Origin: Flagellimonas pacifica
Lineage (GTDB): Bacteria; Bacteroidota; Bacteroidia; Flavobacteriales; Flavobacteriaceae
Direction: 5' to 3'
Length of the DNA: 64,000 bases
NCBI RefSeq assembly: GCF_900215465.1
Contig: NZ_OBEH01000006.1
Span: 232,321 to 296,320 of the forward strand
Below, one piece after another: positions 38,783 to 49,000 of this stretch. A program made the position numbers and the translations under genes. The notes under the pieces are model-generated. The model was not told the origin of the DNA. It did no database searches and worked only from the letters and a program-made list of their open reading frames with translations. The first letter of the stretch is position 1. Each line of letters opens with the position of its first letter.

Positions 38783-38873
38783 CAACTGGTCTTCAGACCA
38801 GGTTGTGCGATGCTTTTTGCCCTGCGGGGCGAAAAGGAGAAGCAAGAGGGTAGCGTGCTCGCGCAGCGCTACC
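38783..38873. other. Candidate origin of transfer (oriT)
   Basis: Three inverted repeats stand in a row in the gap before the mobilization genes. The first is CAACTGGTC/GACCAGGTTG (38783-38791 with 38796-38805, one bulge). The second is TTTTTGCCC/GGGCGAAAA (38814-38822 with 38827-38835, one G-T pair). The third is GGTAGCG/CGCTACC (38849-38855 with 38867-38873, perfect). In mobilizable Bacteroidota elements oriT commonly lies directly upstream of the mob genes, and the BfmA-like gene starts 126 bases downstream. The surrounding gap (38551-38999) holds no gene that I can see. The nick site cannot be given from sequence alone. Confidence 0.55.
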
Positions 38874-38999
38874 GATCATAATGGGCCTACAAGGCCTTTG
38901 TTTATAGGGGTTTTGGGAATCATGAAAAACGGGGTCTTGGGCGTTTTTAGCGTAAAAATGCGCTGAGACCAATAAAGTCAAGGAATTTTTAAGCTAAAA

Positions 39000-39587
39000 A
39001 TGGATAAGGGATACGAAAGGGAACAGTTTCGGACCGTGAGCATCAAAATATCGGTACTCAAAAAATTCAAGGGCTTTTCCAAACGACAGGGGAAGTCACA
39101 TTCCATGACCCTGTTGGCCATGGTGGAGTTTTTTGAGGACAACGGGATTTCCCCGGACGGTCGGATGCACGAGACCATTGCCAGTTTAAAATTCTTGATC
39201 AAACGCCGTTTCAATGCCATGGTCGCCATTATGCGCAGTATTGAAAAGGAACAGACCCTGCCCACGGTCAGTATGATACAGGCCCTGTTCGAACAGGAAC
39301 TGGAATCCGACGATGGGGATGAATGGGACGGGGACTTTGATTTTATCGAACAACAGTTGACCGAGACCGAACAACCCACAGAACCCGAACTTTTGGACAC
39401 GGAAATTACCGTCCCCAAGATCCGGTATGACCGGTTGCAAGAGCAAATGGACGAACTGAAAAAGGATTTTATTTATGTCCTGGACCATGTGTCCGTGGTG
39501 GGGAACCGCTTTGGGAAGGACCACCTCAAGTTGGATCTGCCCCTTGGGGCCATTGAAAAATATCGAAGGAAATTAAAAAATCTATAA
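39000..39587 (+). CDS. BfmA/BtgA-type mobilization protein
   Basis: This 195-residue protein has an N-terminus typical of the BfmA/BtgA family: EREQFRTVSIKISVLKKFKG, then RQGKSHSMTLLAMVEFFEDN. This is a ribbon-helix-helix-like DNA-binding region, followed by a helical part (IKRRFNAMVAIMRSIEKEQ), an acidic linker (ESDDGDEWDGDF) and a coiled-coil-like C-terminus. In Bacteroides elements this protein binds near oriT and helps the relaxase. It starts downstream of the candidate oriT and is followed after 2 bases by the relaxase gene, so the three mobilization genes form one operon. Confidence 0.88.
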   Translation: MDKGYEREQFRTVSIKISVLKKFKGFSKRQGKSHSMTLLAMVEFFEDNGISPDGRMHETIASLKFLIKRRFNAMVAIMRSIEKEQTLPTVSMIQALFEQELESDDGDEWDGDFDFIEQQLTETEQPTEPELLDTEITVPKIRYDRLQEQMDELKKDFIYVLDHVSVVGNRFGKDHLKLDLPLGAIEKYRRKLKNL

Positions 39588-39589
39588 GG

Positions 39590-40609
39590 ATGTACATCGC
39601 CATAACACGACAGCAATTAGGGGACAATTTTAGGGGCAGTGTCAGTGACTTTGTCAACTACCTTGAAAAGGAGAATGAAGGCAAATCCATCGAAGAGCAA
39701 GAGTTCTATTTCAACCAAGGGGAAAACAACATCGAAACCGAAAGGGTCATTGCCGAGATCGATACCAATACCTCTAAGCTTGGGAAAAGAGATCCCAAGT
39801 TCTATTCCATGGTCATTAGCCCGTCCCAAAGGGAACTCAAACATATCGGCAACAGTCCCGAGAAATTGAAACAATATACCCGTGAACTCATGAAGGCCTA
39901 TGCCGCTTCCTTTTACCGGGACAGGGAAGTGACCGTAAAGGATATCCTGTATTTCGCGAAGTTGGAACGGGAACGCAGCTTTTCGGAAAGTGACCGTGAA
40001 GTGCGGGGGAACCAGCCCTATGCCAGCCAGATCTTGGAACTCAAACACCGGATTTGGAGTGTCGAGCGAGGGGAAAGGCAGGGGAATATCAAAGAACTTG
40101 AAGAAAAGATATGGACACTGGAAAGGGGAGCGCCCCACCAGCAAAACGGAAAACGGATCGTGCCCGGCATGGCCAAGGATGGCCACCAGAGCCATATCCA
40201 TATCATCATCAGCCGCAAGGATGTGACCAATACCCATAGCCTCTCCCCGGGATCCAAGTTCCGAAGTTCGGAGACCACCCTCAATGGAAAAAAGGAAAAA
40301 CAGGGGTTTGACCGTGACAGCTTCTATCGGGCAGCCGAAAGGGCCTTTGACAGTAAGTTTGGATACCGTAGAAACTTTGTGGAGACCTACCATGCCCGTA
40401 ACCTTTTGGACAAGGACCCCAAACGTTTCTTTACCCTGTTGTTGGGTCTTCCGACCCATGAAAAACAAGCCGCCCGGCAATTGCTGTTCAAGGCTGGGAT
40501 AAAGGTGCCCACCATCCCTGTCAATAAGGTACAATTGGCCTATAAGGCCCTGATTCAATTACGAAAAGGTATCGGAAAGGCCATGGAATCGGGATCTATT
40601 GGAATTTAA
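39590..40609 (+). CDS. MobB-type relaxase (DUF5712-like)
   Basis: This 339-residue protein carries the relaxase metal motif as GHQSHIHIIISRKD (about residues 203-216). The N-terminal portion (MYIAITRQQLGDNFRGSVSD, FVNYLEKENEG) and the segment DPKFYSMVISPSQRELKHI are characteristic of Bacteroidota MobB/BfmB relaxases paired with BfmA. It should nick oriT and stay covalently bound to the transferred strand. A long open frame on the opposite strand here is a shadow. The coupling-protein gene starts 6 bases after its stop. Confidence 0.85.
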   Translation: MYIAITRQQLGDNFRGSVSDFVNYLEKENEGKSIEEQEFYFNQGENNIETERVIAEIDTNTSKLGKRDPKFYSMVISPSQRELKHIGNSPEKLKQYTRELMKAYAASFYRDREVTVKDILYFAKLERERSFSESDREVRGNQPYASQILELKHRIWSVERGERQGNIKELEEKIWTLERGAPHQQNGKRIVPGMAKDGHQSHIHIIISRKDVTNTHSLSPGSKFRSSETTLNGKKEKQGFDRDSFYRAAERAFDSKFGYRRNFVETYHARNLLDKDPKRFFTLLLGLPTHEKQAARQLLFKAGIKVPTIPVNKVQLAYKALIQLRKGIGKAMESGSIGI

Positions 40610-40615
40610 TGGCGT

Positions 40616-42202
40616 ATGGAAGGTTTTGGATGGATACAGCTGGTGATGTCTCTTTTGATCGGGGGAGGGATTTCCTATGGGACCGTTCGATATGTGAAGT
40701 ATGGCTTTGTTTGGGGATTCCTTGGACTTGTGCTATTGGTATTGGGAACACTGATGGTCTTGGAAATGGCATTGTTTCTACAAACTTCATTGAAGTTGTG
40801 GCTGCCCCTGCTCTTCCTGCATACGGTCATCTATGGTCTGATGGAGGATACAAATGAATCATCAGGGACATCCAGGGTCTTTAAGGTAAAACTGAAGGTC
40901 CGGGGCCGACCCTTGGTGCTGGGGAACATCCGTCGGGGTGTATCCGTGATGGCCTCTGCGGGGAGCGGGAAGACCGAAAGTGTGATCTATGGGTTTTTGG
41001 GGCATTTTCAAAAGGAGGGGTTTTCCGGGATCATCCACGATTACAAGGATTTTGAGATCACGGAAATGGCCTGTCCGTTGTGGGAGGATACAAAAGTGCC
41101 CTTCCATATCGTATCCTTCGGGCCCATTTATAACCGGGTGAATCCCATAGCTCCCCGGTACCTGCCCGATGAGGAAAGTGTGCACGAGGTGTCCCGTGTC
41201 CTTTTGGAAAATTTGTTGGAGCACCGGGATTCCGATGAGAACAGCACCTCTCGCTTTTTTAAGGATGCGGCGGAAGGATTGATCAGCGGATTGGTCTGGC
41301 GGTTGAAGTCGGATTACCCCGATTATTGTACCCTGCCCCACATGATGGCCCTTTACCAACAGTTGGGCACCAAGAGCCTGGTCAAGTTCCTTCGGGGCAA
41401 TATCACCTCACGGGCCATGGCCGATGCCTTTATCAGTGGGTCAGGGTCGGAGCGGCAAACAGCAGGGGTGCTGAGCACCCTGGCCAATGCCATCAAAAAG
41501 ATTAGTACCCGGAAGATATTCACGGTTTTGTCCGCAGATGAAATCCCCTTGGATATCAATAATCCCGAGAACCCTGCAGTGATTGCCTTGGTGAACAATC
41601 CGCAAAAGGATGCCTCATTGTCCCCGGTGATCGCCACCATTATCCATACCATTTCCAAACAAATGTCCCGACGACACCGGAAACCCTCTTTTATGTTGCT
41701 GGAAGAGGCCTCGACGCTTAGGCTGCTGAACATGCACCGGATACCGGCCACTTTGCGTAGCTATGACATTGTTAGTGTCTATGTGCTACAGGACAAGATC
41801 CAAAACGATATGATGTACGGGGAGAAGGCCAGTAAGGCGATTTTATCCAATCTGTCCTATCAATTCTTTGGCAAAGTGAACGATCCCGATACGGCCAAAT
41901 ACTATGAACGGTTTTTTGAGCTGGTAAAAATGCCCACCCGGTCTGTGAGCAAGAGCTCGGGATTGAGCTTGGAACGACGGATAACCGAAGGTGAAAAGGA
42001 AGTCTCCAAACGAAGGGCTGACGTATTCTTTCGGTTACGACAGGGAGAGTTCGTGGTGTTTGCGGATGGCAAGGATCGGAAGGTTCGGTTTCCAAAACCA
42101 GGGATTTCAAGGAAACTGCCCAAACCAATTGAAGTTTCGGAAAAGGATATGGAGCAACATTATTTGAAGGTGCATCGGGAGATCAAATCAATCTTTCAGT
42201 GA
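40616..42202 (+). CDS. TraG/VirD4-type coupling protein (BfmC-like)
   Basis: This 528-residue protein has three N-terminal membrane helices (residues 5-75), then the ATPase domain of type IV coupling proteins. The P-loop is MASAGSGKTESVIYGFLGHF (about 113), followed by GIIHDYKDFEITEMA. Walker B is SFMLLEEASTLRLL (about 362), then YDIVSVYVLQDKIQND and QFFGKVNDPDTAKYYER. It delivers the relaxase-DNA complex to a mating channel. No conjugation channel genes are in the window, so the element is probably mobilizable, not self-transmissible, unless those genes lie elsewhere. Confidence 0.9.
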   Translation: MEGFGWIQLVMSLLIGGGISYGTVRYVKYGFVWGFLGLVLLVLGTLMVLEMALFLQTSLKLWLPLLFLHTVIYGLMEDTNESSGTSRVFKVKLKVRGRPLVLGNIRRGVSVMASAGSGKTESVIYGFLGHFQKEGFSGIIHDYKDFEITEMACPLWEDTKVPFHIVSFGPIYNRVNPIAPRYLPDEESVHEVSRVLLENLLEHRDSDENSTSRFFKDAAEGLISGLVWRLKSDYPDYCTLPHMMALYQQLGTKSLVKFLRGNITSRAMADAFISGSGSERQTAGVLSTLANAIKKISTRKIFTVLSADEIPLDINNPENPAVIALVNNPQKDASLSPVIATIIHTISKQMSRRHRKPSFMLLEEASTLRLLNMHRIPATLRSYDIVSVYVLQDKIQNDMMYGEKASKAILSNLSYQFFGKVNDPDTAKYYERFFELVKMPTRSVSKSSGLSLERRITEGEKEVSKRRADVFFRLRQGEFVVFADGKDRKVRFPKPGISRKLPKPIEVSEKDMEQHYLKVHREIKSIFQ

Positions 42203-42337
42203 GATGGATGGTAGGTCTTTTTGCAGCAAACAGGCAGCATTGGAAAGCGTTTTCAGTAATTTGCTTAAAAAAGAGTAATGGACAGATTTTAATACATGGT
42301 TCGAGATGGGAAGGAGCATAATGCCTATGGAATAGGG

Positions 42338-43951
42338 TCATCCCAAAAATGACTTGATTTTTTCTCGAACAAAATTAGGTGTTCTTCTACTGTTGACTAC
42401 ATCAATCAGCAAATTGTTAAACGGATATTTCAGCAAATCAATGTCAGTACTAATGTCTGATAGGATTTCTTTGAATGTTTTGAATTCTAAACTTATTGTA
42501 AGTCCATCTATTTCAAATTCCGCTGTTAAATCAGAGGCAAATACAAAAGCCACAAAAACAACGGTAATATCCCAATTCTCTATATCTGCAATTGCTTCCA
42601 ATTCTTCTTTTCGTCTTCTAAAAGATGTAGCAAAGGTTTTAATGTGCCCTTCTAGATATATTTTGTTCAATTTCCCGCCATGCGCTTCGTATGCTATGAT
42701 CTTATGGGCTGAACTATCTTGAAAGTCAATATCGCCCAGTTTTTTTCTGGAAGTATTATTGGTGTTTACTGAATCCTTGAGACCTCTCGGTCTCCAATTC
42801 GAACCTGAATGTTTAATTGAGGCGAGCACATCAAGTAGTCGTTGTTCTAGGATTCCATAGGTAGAAGTAGGGTTCGAAGCAATTTTCGATATAATTTTAA
42901 TAATTGTATCTATGTCATAATCATTCGGAAGAGGTTGTATTTCGACACTATTTAGCTTCATATATCGAATAAGCCATTGCCGAAGCCAGGAAGCCAATTC
43001 CTGAGAAGCAGAGTATCCCATCCCATCCATGCCATGAAGTAATTCAACAAGAACACTTGCGTTTTCAAATTCATTGGTCTTTCTGCTTCTTGCCCAATTT
43101 TTATCAAGTACATCAACCGCTTTAGCATTGTTTAAGACAGGGTTTCCAGCAGACACCAATTTGTCCCATTTGCCAAACAACCAATTAGCCACATTGCCTC
43201 TCGGACTGAACTCGTATGGAACGGATAATACATGGTCATAAAACTCTGAGATTAAGCATTGATAATGTAAAATCTGTAAATATGGTAGATGAGCTATTTC
43301 TTCATCAGCAAATTTGTTCAATAAAATTTCGGCATCATAGGGGAACTTCAAATTTTTTGCCACTTGGGAAACCAAAAAAGAGGAAACCCCAATATCTGCG
43401 TCCGCAAAATTTTCGATTTCAAGCTCTTCATCGATTTGATATTGCTTTTTGCTATGATTCAAATCCATTTCCGGGCGTAACCCAAGCTTGCTTAAAATTT
43501 GTTGTATTTCCTTCCATGATATAAAACTCAAACGAGTATCAATTGAAGTTAAAACATTTGAAATTTTAGCAGAAGACATTTTTTCATTTTCGGCCAAAAT
43601 CGCAATTAATCTTAAATGACTAAGCAAGATTGAACTTAGCTCAAATGAGATAAATGGATTTTCCTGAAGTTTGGAGTGAATCAAAAAATAATTGTCCGAG
43701 AACAATTGTCCATATTTGGGATTGGCCGTCTCGAGAATCGTAGATATTATATGTTGAAACGCTGCATCTGGCTTTCCAGTCTCTTTCCAGTCACTGTGTT
43801 TATTCTTCAGCAAAGTAGGATAGGATTCTTTCTCGATTGAAGCTTCAGAAAGGACTTTTTCCAATGCTTGAATACAATCAGCTTCTTTTTCAAAAGAGAT
43901 TGGAAGCAAAAAAAATCGTAATGTTTCTCTTAGTTGTAAAGTGATATTCAT
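42338..43951 (-). CDS. Putative type II restriction endonuclease
   Basis: This 537-residue protein is encoded with a 4-base ATGA overlap after a small XRE regulator and divergently from a C5 DNA methyltransferase. That arrangement is the usual one for a controller-regulated type II restriction-modification system. I do not recognise the enzyme family. A possible PD-(D/E)xK-like core is seen near residues 400-430 (KLGDIDFQDSSAHKIIAYEA followed by HGGKLNKIYLEGH), then an Arg-rich helix FRRRKEELEAI and a Trp-Asp strand NWDITVVFVAFVFA. Composition is AT-rich, unlike the mob genes upstream. The role is assigned by context. Confidence 0.6.
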   Translation of the reverse strand: MNITLQLRETLRFFLLPISFEKEADCIQALEKVLSEASIEKESYPTLLKNKHSDWKETGKPDAAFQHIISTILETANPKYGQLFSDNYFLIHSKLQENPFISFELSSILLSHLRLIAILAENEKMSSAKISNVLTSIDTRLSFISWKEIQQILSKLGLRPEMDLNHSKKQYQIDEELEIENFADADIGVSSFLVSQVAKNLKFPYDAEILLNKFADEEIAHLPYLQILHYQCLISEFYDHVLSVPYEFSPRGNVANWLFGKWDKLVSAGNPVLNNAKAVDVLDKNWARSRKTNEFENASVLVELLHGMDGMGYSASQELASWLRQWLIRYMKLNSVEIQPLPNDYDIDTIIKIISKIASNPTSTYGILEQRLLDVLASIKHSGSNWRPRGLKDSVNTNNTSRKKLGDIDFQDSSAHKIIAYEAHGGKLNKIYLEGHIKTFATSFRRRKEELEAIADIENWDITVVFVAFVFASDLTAEFEIDGLTISLEFKTFKEILSDISTDIDLLKYPFNNLLIDVVNSRRTPNFVREKIKSFLG

Positions 43952-44229
43952 TTTTTATCCCAGAGGCTTTTTTTACTATTTAATTTTGTAAAAAGAGGTA
44001 AGATAATTTCTTCGAGTCGTTTGTAAGAAATATCCAAAGCTGTCATCCAAAGAAGTAAATCCAAAACTGTAACCCTTTTACTGCCATTCTCCAATTTGGC
44101 AATATCAGATTGCCCCTTACCTATTTGCACACCCAATGCCTCTTGAGAGATACCCTTTTCTTCTCTCAATTTTTGAAGGCAATGAGCAAGTTCCTGTTCC
44201 AGTTCAGTTTTTGAATAATCTTTTGGCAC
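43948..44229 (-). CDS. XRE-family controller protein
   Basis: This 93-residue protein has one HTH_3 domain: ELAHCLQKLREEKGISQEAL, then GVQIGKGQSDIAKLENGSKR. The C-terminal third (ISYKRLEEIILPLFTKLNSK) may mediate dimerisation. It precedes the putative endonuclease on the minus strand with translational coupling and is divergent from the methyltransferase. This is the position of a C-protein that delays nuclease expression after entry into a new host. It could also be a simple repressor of the divergent promoters. Confidence 0.85.
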   Translation of the reverse strand: MPKDYSKTELEQELAHCLQKLREEKGISQEALGVQIGKGQSDIAKLENGSKRVTVLDLLLWMTALDISYKRLEEIILPLFTKLNSKKSLWDKK

Positions 44230-44276
44230 ATTTGAAAATAGTTAAGATTTAATTTATGGTTCACAAAAAAATAATA

Positions 44277-44284
44277 TATTTTTG
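44277..44284 (+). promoter_or_regulatory. Putative -7 box for the methyltransferase gene
   Basis: TATTTTTG matches the Bacteroidota TAnnTTTG -7 consensus and lies 27 bases before the chosen ATG at 44312. It sits in the short divergent gap between controller and methyltransferase. No good -33 TTG is visible. Confidence 0.35.
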
Positions 44285-44311
44285 GAGCTCATTCTATTTT
44301 GGAATAATTTT

Positions 44312-45358
44312 ATGGCTATTGTTGGTAAGGAACTCCCGGAATTAGGAAATGTGGTCTCACTTTATACCGGAGCGGGAGGGATGGATATCGGTTTTCATAA
44401 GGCTGGTTTTAATATCATTTGGGCAAATGATATCGATAAAAATGCCACTGCAACTTATAAAAACATATTCCCAAACCATGAAATTAGAACTGGCAGTCTT
44501 CTGGATCAGGAACTGCCAAAAAGCAACCATACGGATTTGGTTATAGGTGGACCGCCTTGCCAAGGGTTTTCGGTCGCAGGAAAAATGGACCCTAATGACC
44601 CTAGGAGCCAACATGTTTGGAATTTTCTCGGTGTTGTGAATAAAACTGACCCAAGAGTTTTTGTAATGGAAAACGTCAAAGCCTTGGCCGTTAATAATAG
44701 ATGGAAAGATTTATTGGAGCGGTTAAGAAAAGAGGCCAAAAAAATGGGGTATCAAACAAAGGTTTTATTATTGAATTCAGCTGATTATAATGTGCCCCAA
44801 GCAAGAGAAAGAATGTTTCTGATTGGAACCAAAGAGGGAATGATAAAAACTCCTAAAGCTATTAGTTCTGATAATCGAATATCTGTCAATTATGCATTAT
44901 CAAAGATTCCAAAGTTTGGGACCTCTGGTAATGATAGTTTGTGCACCGCCAAAATCACTCCTGCAAAAAATCCTATTTTACGTAAATCCCCATATGCTGG
45001 AATGTTGTTCAATGGACAGGGTAGACCTCTAAATCTAAAGTTGCCTGCGCTAACCTTACCTGCTTCAATGGGGGGGAACAGAACACCGATTGTTGACCAG
45101 AATGCGATAGAAGATGAAACGATAACCCCATGGGTTGAAACCTATCATGAGCGTTTATTAAATGGTGGTAAATCCTTAAAAAACGCGCCAAAGTTTTTAA
45201 GGAGAATTACGGTTGAGGAAGCGTCAGTTTTGCAGACATTCCCAGTAGAAATGAAATTTGAGGGAACCCAAAGTAGCAGGTTTAGACAGATTGGAAATGC
45301 AGTTCCCCCTGAATTGGCTTTTCATGTTGCAAAATCGATTAAACCTCTATTGGCCTAA
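44312..45358 (+). CDS. DNA (cytosine-5) methyltransferase
   Basis: The frame opens at TTG 44282, but ATG 44312 is preferred because it starts a standard N-terminus and leaves room for a promoter; the product is 348 residues. Conserved C5-MTase motifs are present in order: I (VVSLYTGAGGMDIGFHKAGF), IV with the catalytic Cys (DLVIGGPPCQGFSVAG), VI (VFVMENVKAL), VIII (NVPQARERMFLIG), IX near RITVEEASVLQTFP and X (RFRQIGNAVPPELAFHVA). The target recognition region lies between VIII and IX. It protects DNA from the divergently encoded enzyme. The recognition sequence cannot be predicted here. Confidence 0.95.
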   Translation: MAIVGKELPELGNVVSLYTGAGGMDIGFHKAGFNIIWANDIDKNATATYKNIFPNHEIRTGSLLDQELPKSNHTDLVIGGPPCQGFSVAGKMDPNDPRSQHVWNFLGVVNKTDPRVFVMENVKALAVNNRWKDLLERLRKEAKKMGYQTKVLLLNSADYNVPQARERMFLIGTKEGMIKTPKAISSDNRISVNYALSKIPKFGTSGNDSLCTAKITPAKNPILRKSPYAGMLFNGQGRPLNLKLPALTLPASMGGNRTPIVDQNAIEDETITPWVETYHERLLNGGKSLKNAPKFLRRITVEEASVLQTFPVEMKFEGTQSSRFRQIGNAVPPELAFHVAKSIKPLLA

Positions 45359-45400
45359 TTGATTAAAAAAAAACGGGTCATATAGGAATTTTCATAAAGG

Positions 45401-45425
45401 AAAAGCCTTTATGGAAAAGGCTTTT
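45401..45425. terminator. Terminator after the methyltransferase
   Basis: AAAAGCCT and AGGCTTTT form a perfect 8-bp stem with a 9-base loop. A- and T-rich edges make it usable in both directions, suiting the convergent frame at 45486. Confidence 0.65.
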
Positions 45426-45485
45426 GGTACTGTTAATAATCATATTTGGAATTTGTGTGCATGTTTTGAACATGCAAGATTGAAA

Positions 45486-45728
45486 TCACTGGTTTTTTAT
45501 CCCCATCAAATAAGCGGCAATACTGCAAACCCCTGATTTGTCAAGCACAGGTTCAAAATAATCGATATATCCATTGAGTTCACTAAGGGTTTTGATGGCA
45601 ACATAGTTGAACTGTTCCTTGGGCCTATGGTTGACCATGGCCACAATATTTCTGATGGGCAGTTTTTTGTTGCCCCAATGGTGCTGCTTCAACATGCTGT
45701 TCGCTTGTTTGCTGCCATTTAAAATCAC
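45486..45728 (-). CDS. Small hypothetical protein, possibly a gene remnant
   Basis: The frame is open from 45779 to the stop at 45488-45486; the only usable start is GTG at 45728 (80 residues). The sequence looks genuinely coding (SMLKQHHWGNKKLPIRNIVA, PKEQFNYVAIKTLSELNGY), and the coding look extends upstream of the GTG (KTCYGHNYLSYVILNGSKQA). It may therefore be the C-terminal piece of a longer gene cut by a stop at 45782-45780. I do not recognise it. The region 45783-46070 up to the next gene shows only short frames, including MPIIYWKRRSWYTVIDGEN on the minus strand. Confidence 0.4.
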   Translation of the reverse strand: MILNGSKQANSMLKQHHWGNKKLPIRNIVAMVNHRPKEQFNYVAIKTLSELNGYIDYFEPVLDKSGVCSIAAYLMGIKNQ

Positions 45729-46070
45729 ATACGACAGATAATTATGACCATAGCATGTTTTGAATAAGCTTATTGCTTTTCAATTGTTTATTGGTGTTTT
45801 TGCGAGCTCAATTTTCCCCATCGATAACGGTATACCATGACCTACGTTTCCAGTATATTATGGGCATGATAAAAAGATACTGGAAAACCGTAAATTGTTA
45901 AAGAAAAAATATGCTTAAAAGAAGGAAAAACCACCAAATTCAAAAGCTGAAACTATGACGTAGCCTTGAAGTGGGCCAGTTCAAACCCGTTTGAAGACAT
46001 ATTTATCAAAATAGTCATGTTTATATAGATCAAGTGCTTTGGAGCGGACTAAGTGAAATGAAACTATAAT

Positions 46071-49000
46071 ATGCAAAACATCCTGTTTTTAGACATTGAG
46101 GTCAATCCTAAAACCAATACAATAGATTATGGAGCTACTTTTAAGGGACAGGAATTGCATGAAAGAAACACCAATAGACTGGAGCTGTGGATAAAGGAGG
46201 CCAAATTCATTTGTGGCCATAACATTATCAAACATGATGTTCCAAAGCTAAAAAGTAAGTTAGGGGAAGAAGTATTCATAGGGAAGAAGTTTATCGATAC
46301 ACTGTTATGGTCACCCATCTTATTTGTAAAGAGGCCAAACCATAAGCTTACCAAAGGCTATCGCATTGTAAATGCATCAGAAGTCAACAACCCACTTTCA
46401 GACTGTAAATTAACGAAAGACTACTTGATCAAAGAGCTAAATAGGTTCAATGATTTAAGTATAGGGGAGCGAAGTGTATACTATGACTTGCTCAAGGACA
46501 ATCCCACCTTTAATGCTTTTTTCGCTATGGCTGGTTTTGATGAATCCAAATTAGTTGAAAGACATATCGGGGAGTTGATAGGAGAGTTCATTTGTTCAAC
46601 AGTTGATTTGGATTATTATGCAAATCAATTCCCAGTAGGACTCGCATACGTTTTTACTTTATTAAAATTAGGCGATGCCGATGCGGTATTACCACCTTGG
46701 GTTAGGCATGAATATCCAGAAGCTGAAAAAATACTTAATGACATCCGATTTAAATCTTGCGATGATTCAGGGTGCCCCTATTGTTCGAATAAGTTGAACC
46801 CCAAAAAAGCGCTCTTTGAATTCTTTAATTATAGCGATTTTAGAAAGTTTGAAGAACACAGAATAACCAGTTTGCAAGAAGAAGCTGTAAAGGCAGGTTT
46901 GCAAAGAAAATCTTTTGTGGCCGTGTTTCCCACAGGTGGAGGGAAGTCACTGACCTTCCAATTGCCTGCATTAATGCGAGGCGCTTCCACAAGGCATTTG
47001 ACCATTGTTATTTCCCCTTTGATATCCCTTATGAAAGATCAGGTCGATAATCTGAGAGACCGCTTTGGGATAACCAAGGCGGTTGCAATCAATGGTCTAT
47101 TGTCGCCTCTTGAACGTCAGGAAGCATTTGAAATGGTTTCGGATGGAAGGGCGGATTTACTTTATCTGTCCCCAGAATCGTTAAGATCTCCATCAATTTT
47201 CAGATTGATATTAACGCGTTCCGTGGGCCGTATAGTAATTGATGAAGCACACTGCTTTTCAAGTTGGGGACAGGACTTTAGGGTTGATTATCTGTTCATT
47301 GCAGATTTTATTAAAAAAATTGAAAATGAAAAGAACATCACGCAAATTCCCGTGTCATGTTTTACGGCCACAGCAAAGCTTCAGGTAATCAAGGACATAA
47401 AATTTTATTTCCAAGACCGCTTGGGCTTGGAATTGGACGAGTTTATTACGAATAAAGGAAGATCCAACCTATCCTACGAAGTGGTAAATGTTGAAGAACC
47501 GGAGCGCAAAATGGGTTATTTGTTACGTGTGCTTGAAGATTGCGAAAAACCGACCATAATTTATGCATCAAGGACCAAGCAAGTGGAAAATGTCTGCGCA
47601 TTGGTTAATGAGGCCGGTTTTAATGCCACTTTTTTCCATGGGAAATTGGACAAGGATACGAAAAAGGCAAACATGGATGCCTTTATGAAGGAGGAGAATG
47701 ACATTATTGTGGCCACTTCAGCTTTTGGGATGGGAGTGGACAAGGACAATGTAAAGACTGTTGTTCATTATAATATTTCAGATTCACTGGAAAATTATGT
47801 TCAAGAAGCGGGCAGGGCCGGAAGGGATGAAAAAATCAATGCCAAGTGCTACATATTGTACAGCGAGGAGGATTTGAACAAACATTTCAGTTTGTTACAG
47901 CAGACTAAACTGAACCATAAGGAGATCAAGGATATATGGAGGGCGATTAAAGGTCAAGCGAAGTTTAGGGATAAAATCAGCCAATCGGCTTTGGAGATTG
48001 CTAAGAAATCCGGATGGGATGCAGAAATGCTGGACTTGGAAACGAAAGTGAAAACAGCTATTTCAGCTTTAGAGGACCAAGGGTTTTTAGTAAGGTCTTT
48101 AAATTCACCTAGGGTATTTGCCGATAGTTTATTGGTTAAAAGTTTTGGTAGTGGGCAAGAGATCCTTAGAAACAGTGAAAAAATAACAGATCAAGATAAG
48201 AAAGACTGTGGCATTGTTTTAAAACGGATAATCACCGATGGCGAAACAAGGATAGATTATCTTGCAGATACTACCCAGTTGAGTTCAAAAAGAATACAGC
48301 ATGTTATTCGAATGCTCAGAGACCATGCCATATTGGGCGATGCTAAAGATTTAACCGCTTTTTTGAGTTTGGTCCAATCTAAAAATGGTTCAAAAAGAAT
48401 ATTGGAGGATTATTTAAAGGTAGAAAAGGGCATACTTGACATCATTAGCGCAAATAAATTACAAATTCCTTTACGGGAATTAAATCAAAGGTTGTTGGAT
48501 AGTGGGGTTGTTGAGTCAAATGTTGCGTTTATAAGAGCCTTGCTGACGTGTTGGGATAAAAGGCGATTTGTTAAGAAGAGCAGAAAAGACAAAGAAAAGG
48601 ATATTTATGAACTGGAATTTATTAGACGGGAAGATCTTATTGAAGATGTAAAATGGCGTCATGATCTATCGTTGTCAACATTCAGGTTTCTTGAAAATCT
48701 TGCCATCAATAATAAGGAACATATAGGGGGAAAGGAAGAAGTGCCTGTTTCTTTCTCCTTACTTGAGTTGAAAGAATCCAACCAGTTTATGGGGAGTCTG
48801 GTAGAGGAGAATACCAAAAAATACGAAATCTGTTTGTTGTTCTTGAATGATATAAAGGCCATATCCTTGGAGGGAGGTTTTATGGTTTCCTACAACAAAC
48901 TAAATATATCGGAGGTTGATACGGGCAAAAGAGTGTTTACTACTGATAACTACAGCAAGATCAAAGAATTTTACCTACATAGAACGGAGCAAATCCATAT

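Noticed and set aside
39617..40558. 313-codon open frame on the minus strand across the relaxase gene
   Set aside because: It mirrors the codon structure of the well-supported relaxase, has no domain or signal, and begins and ends within that gene.
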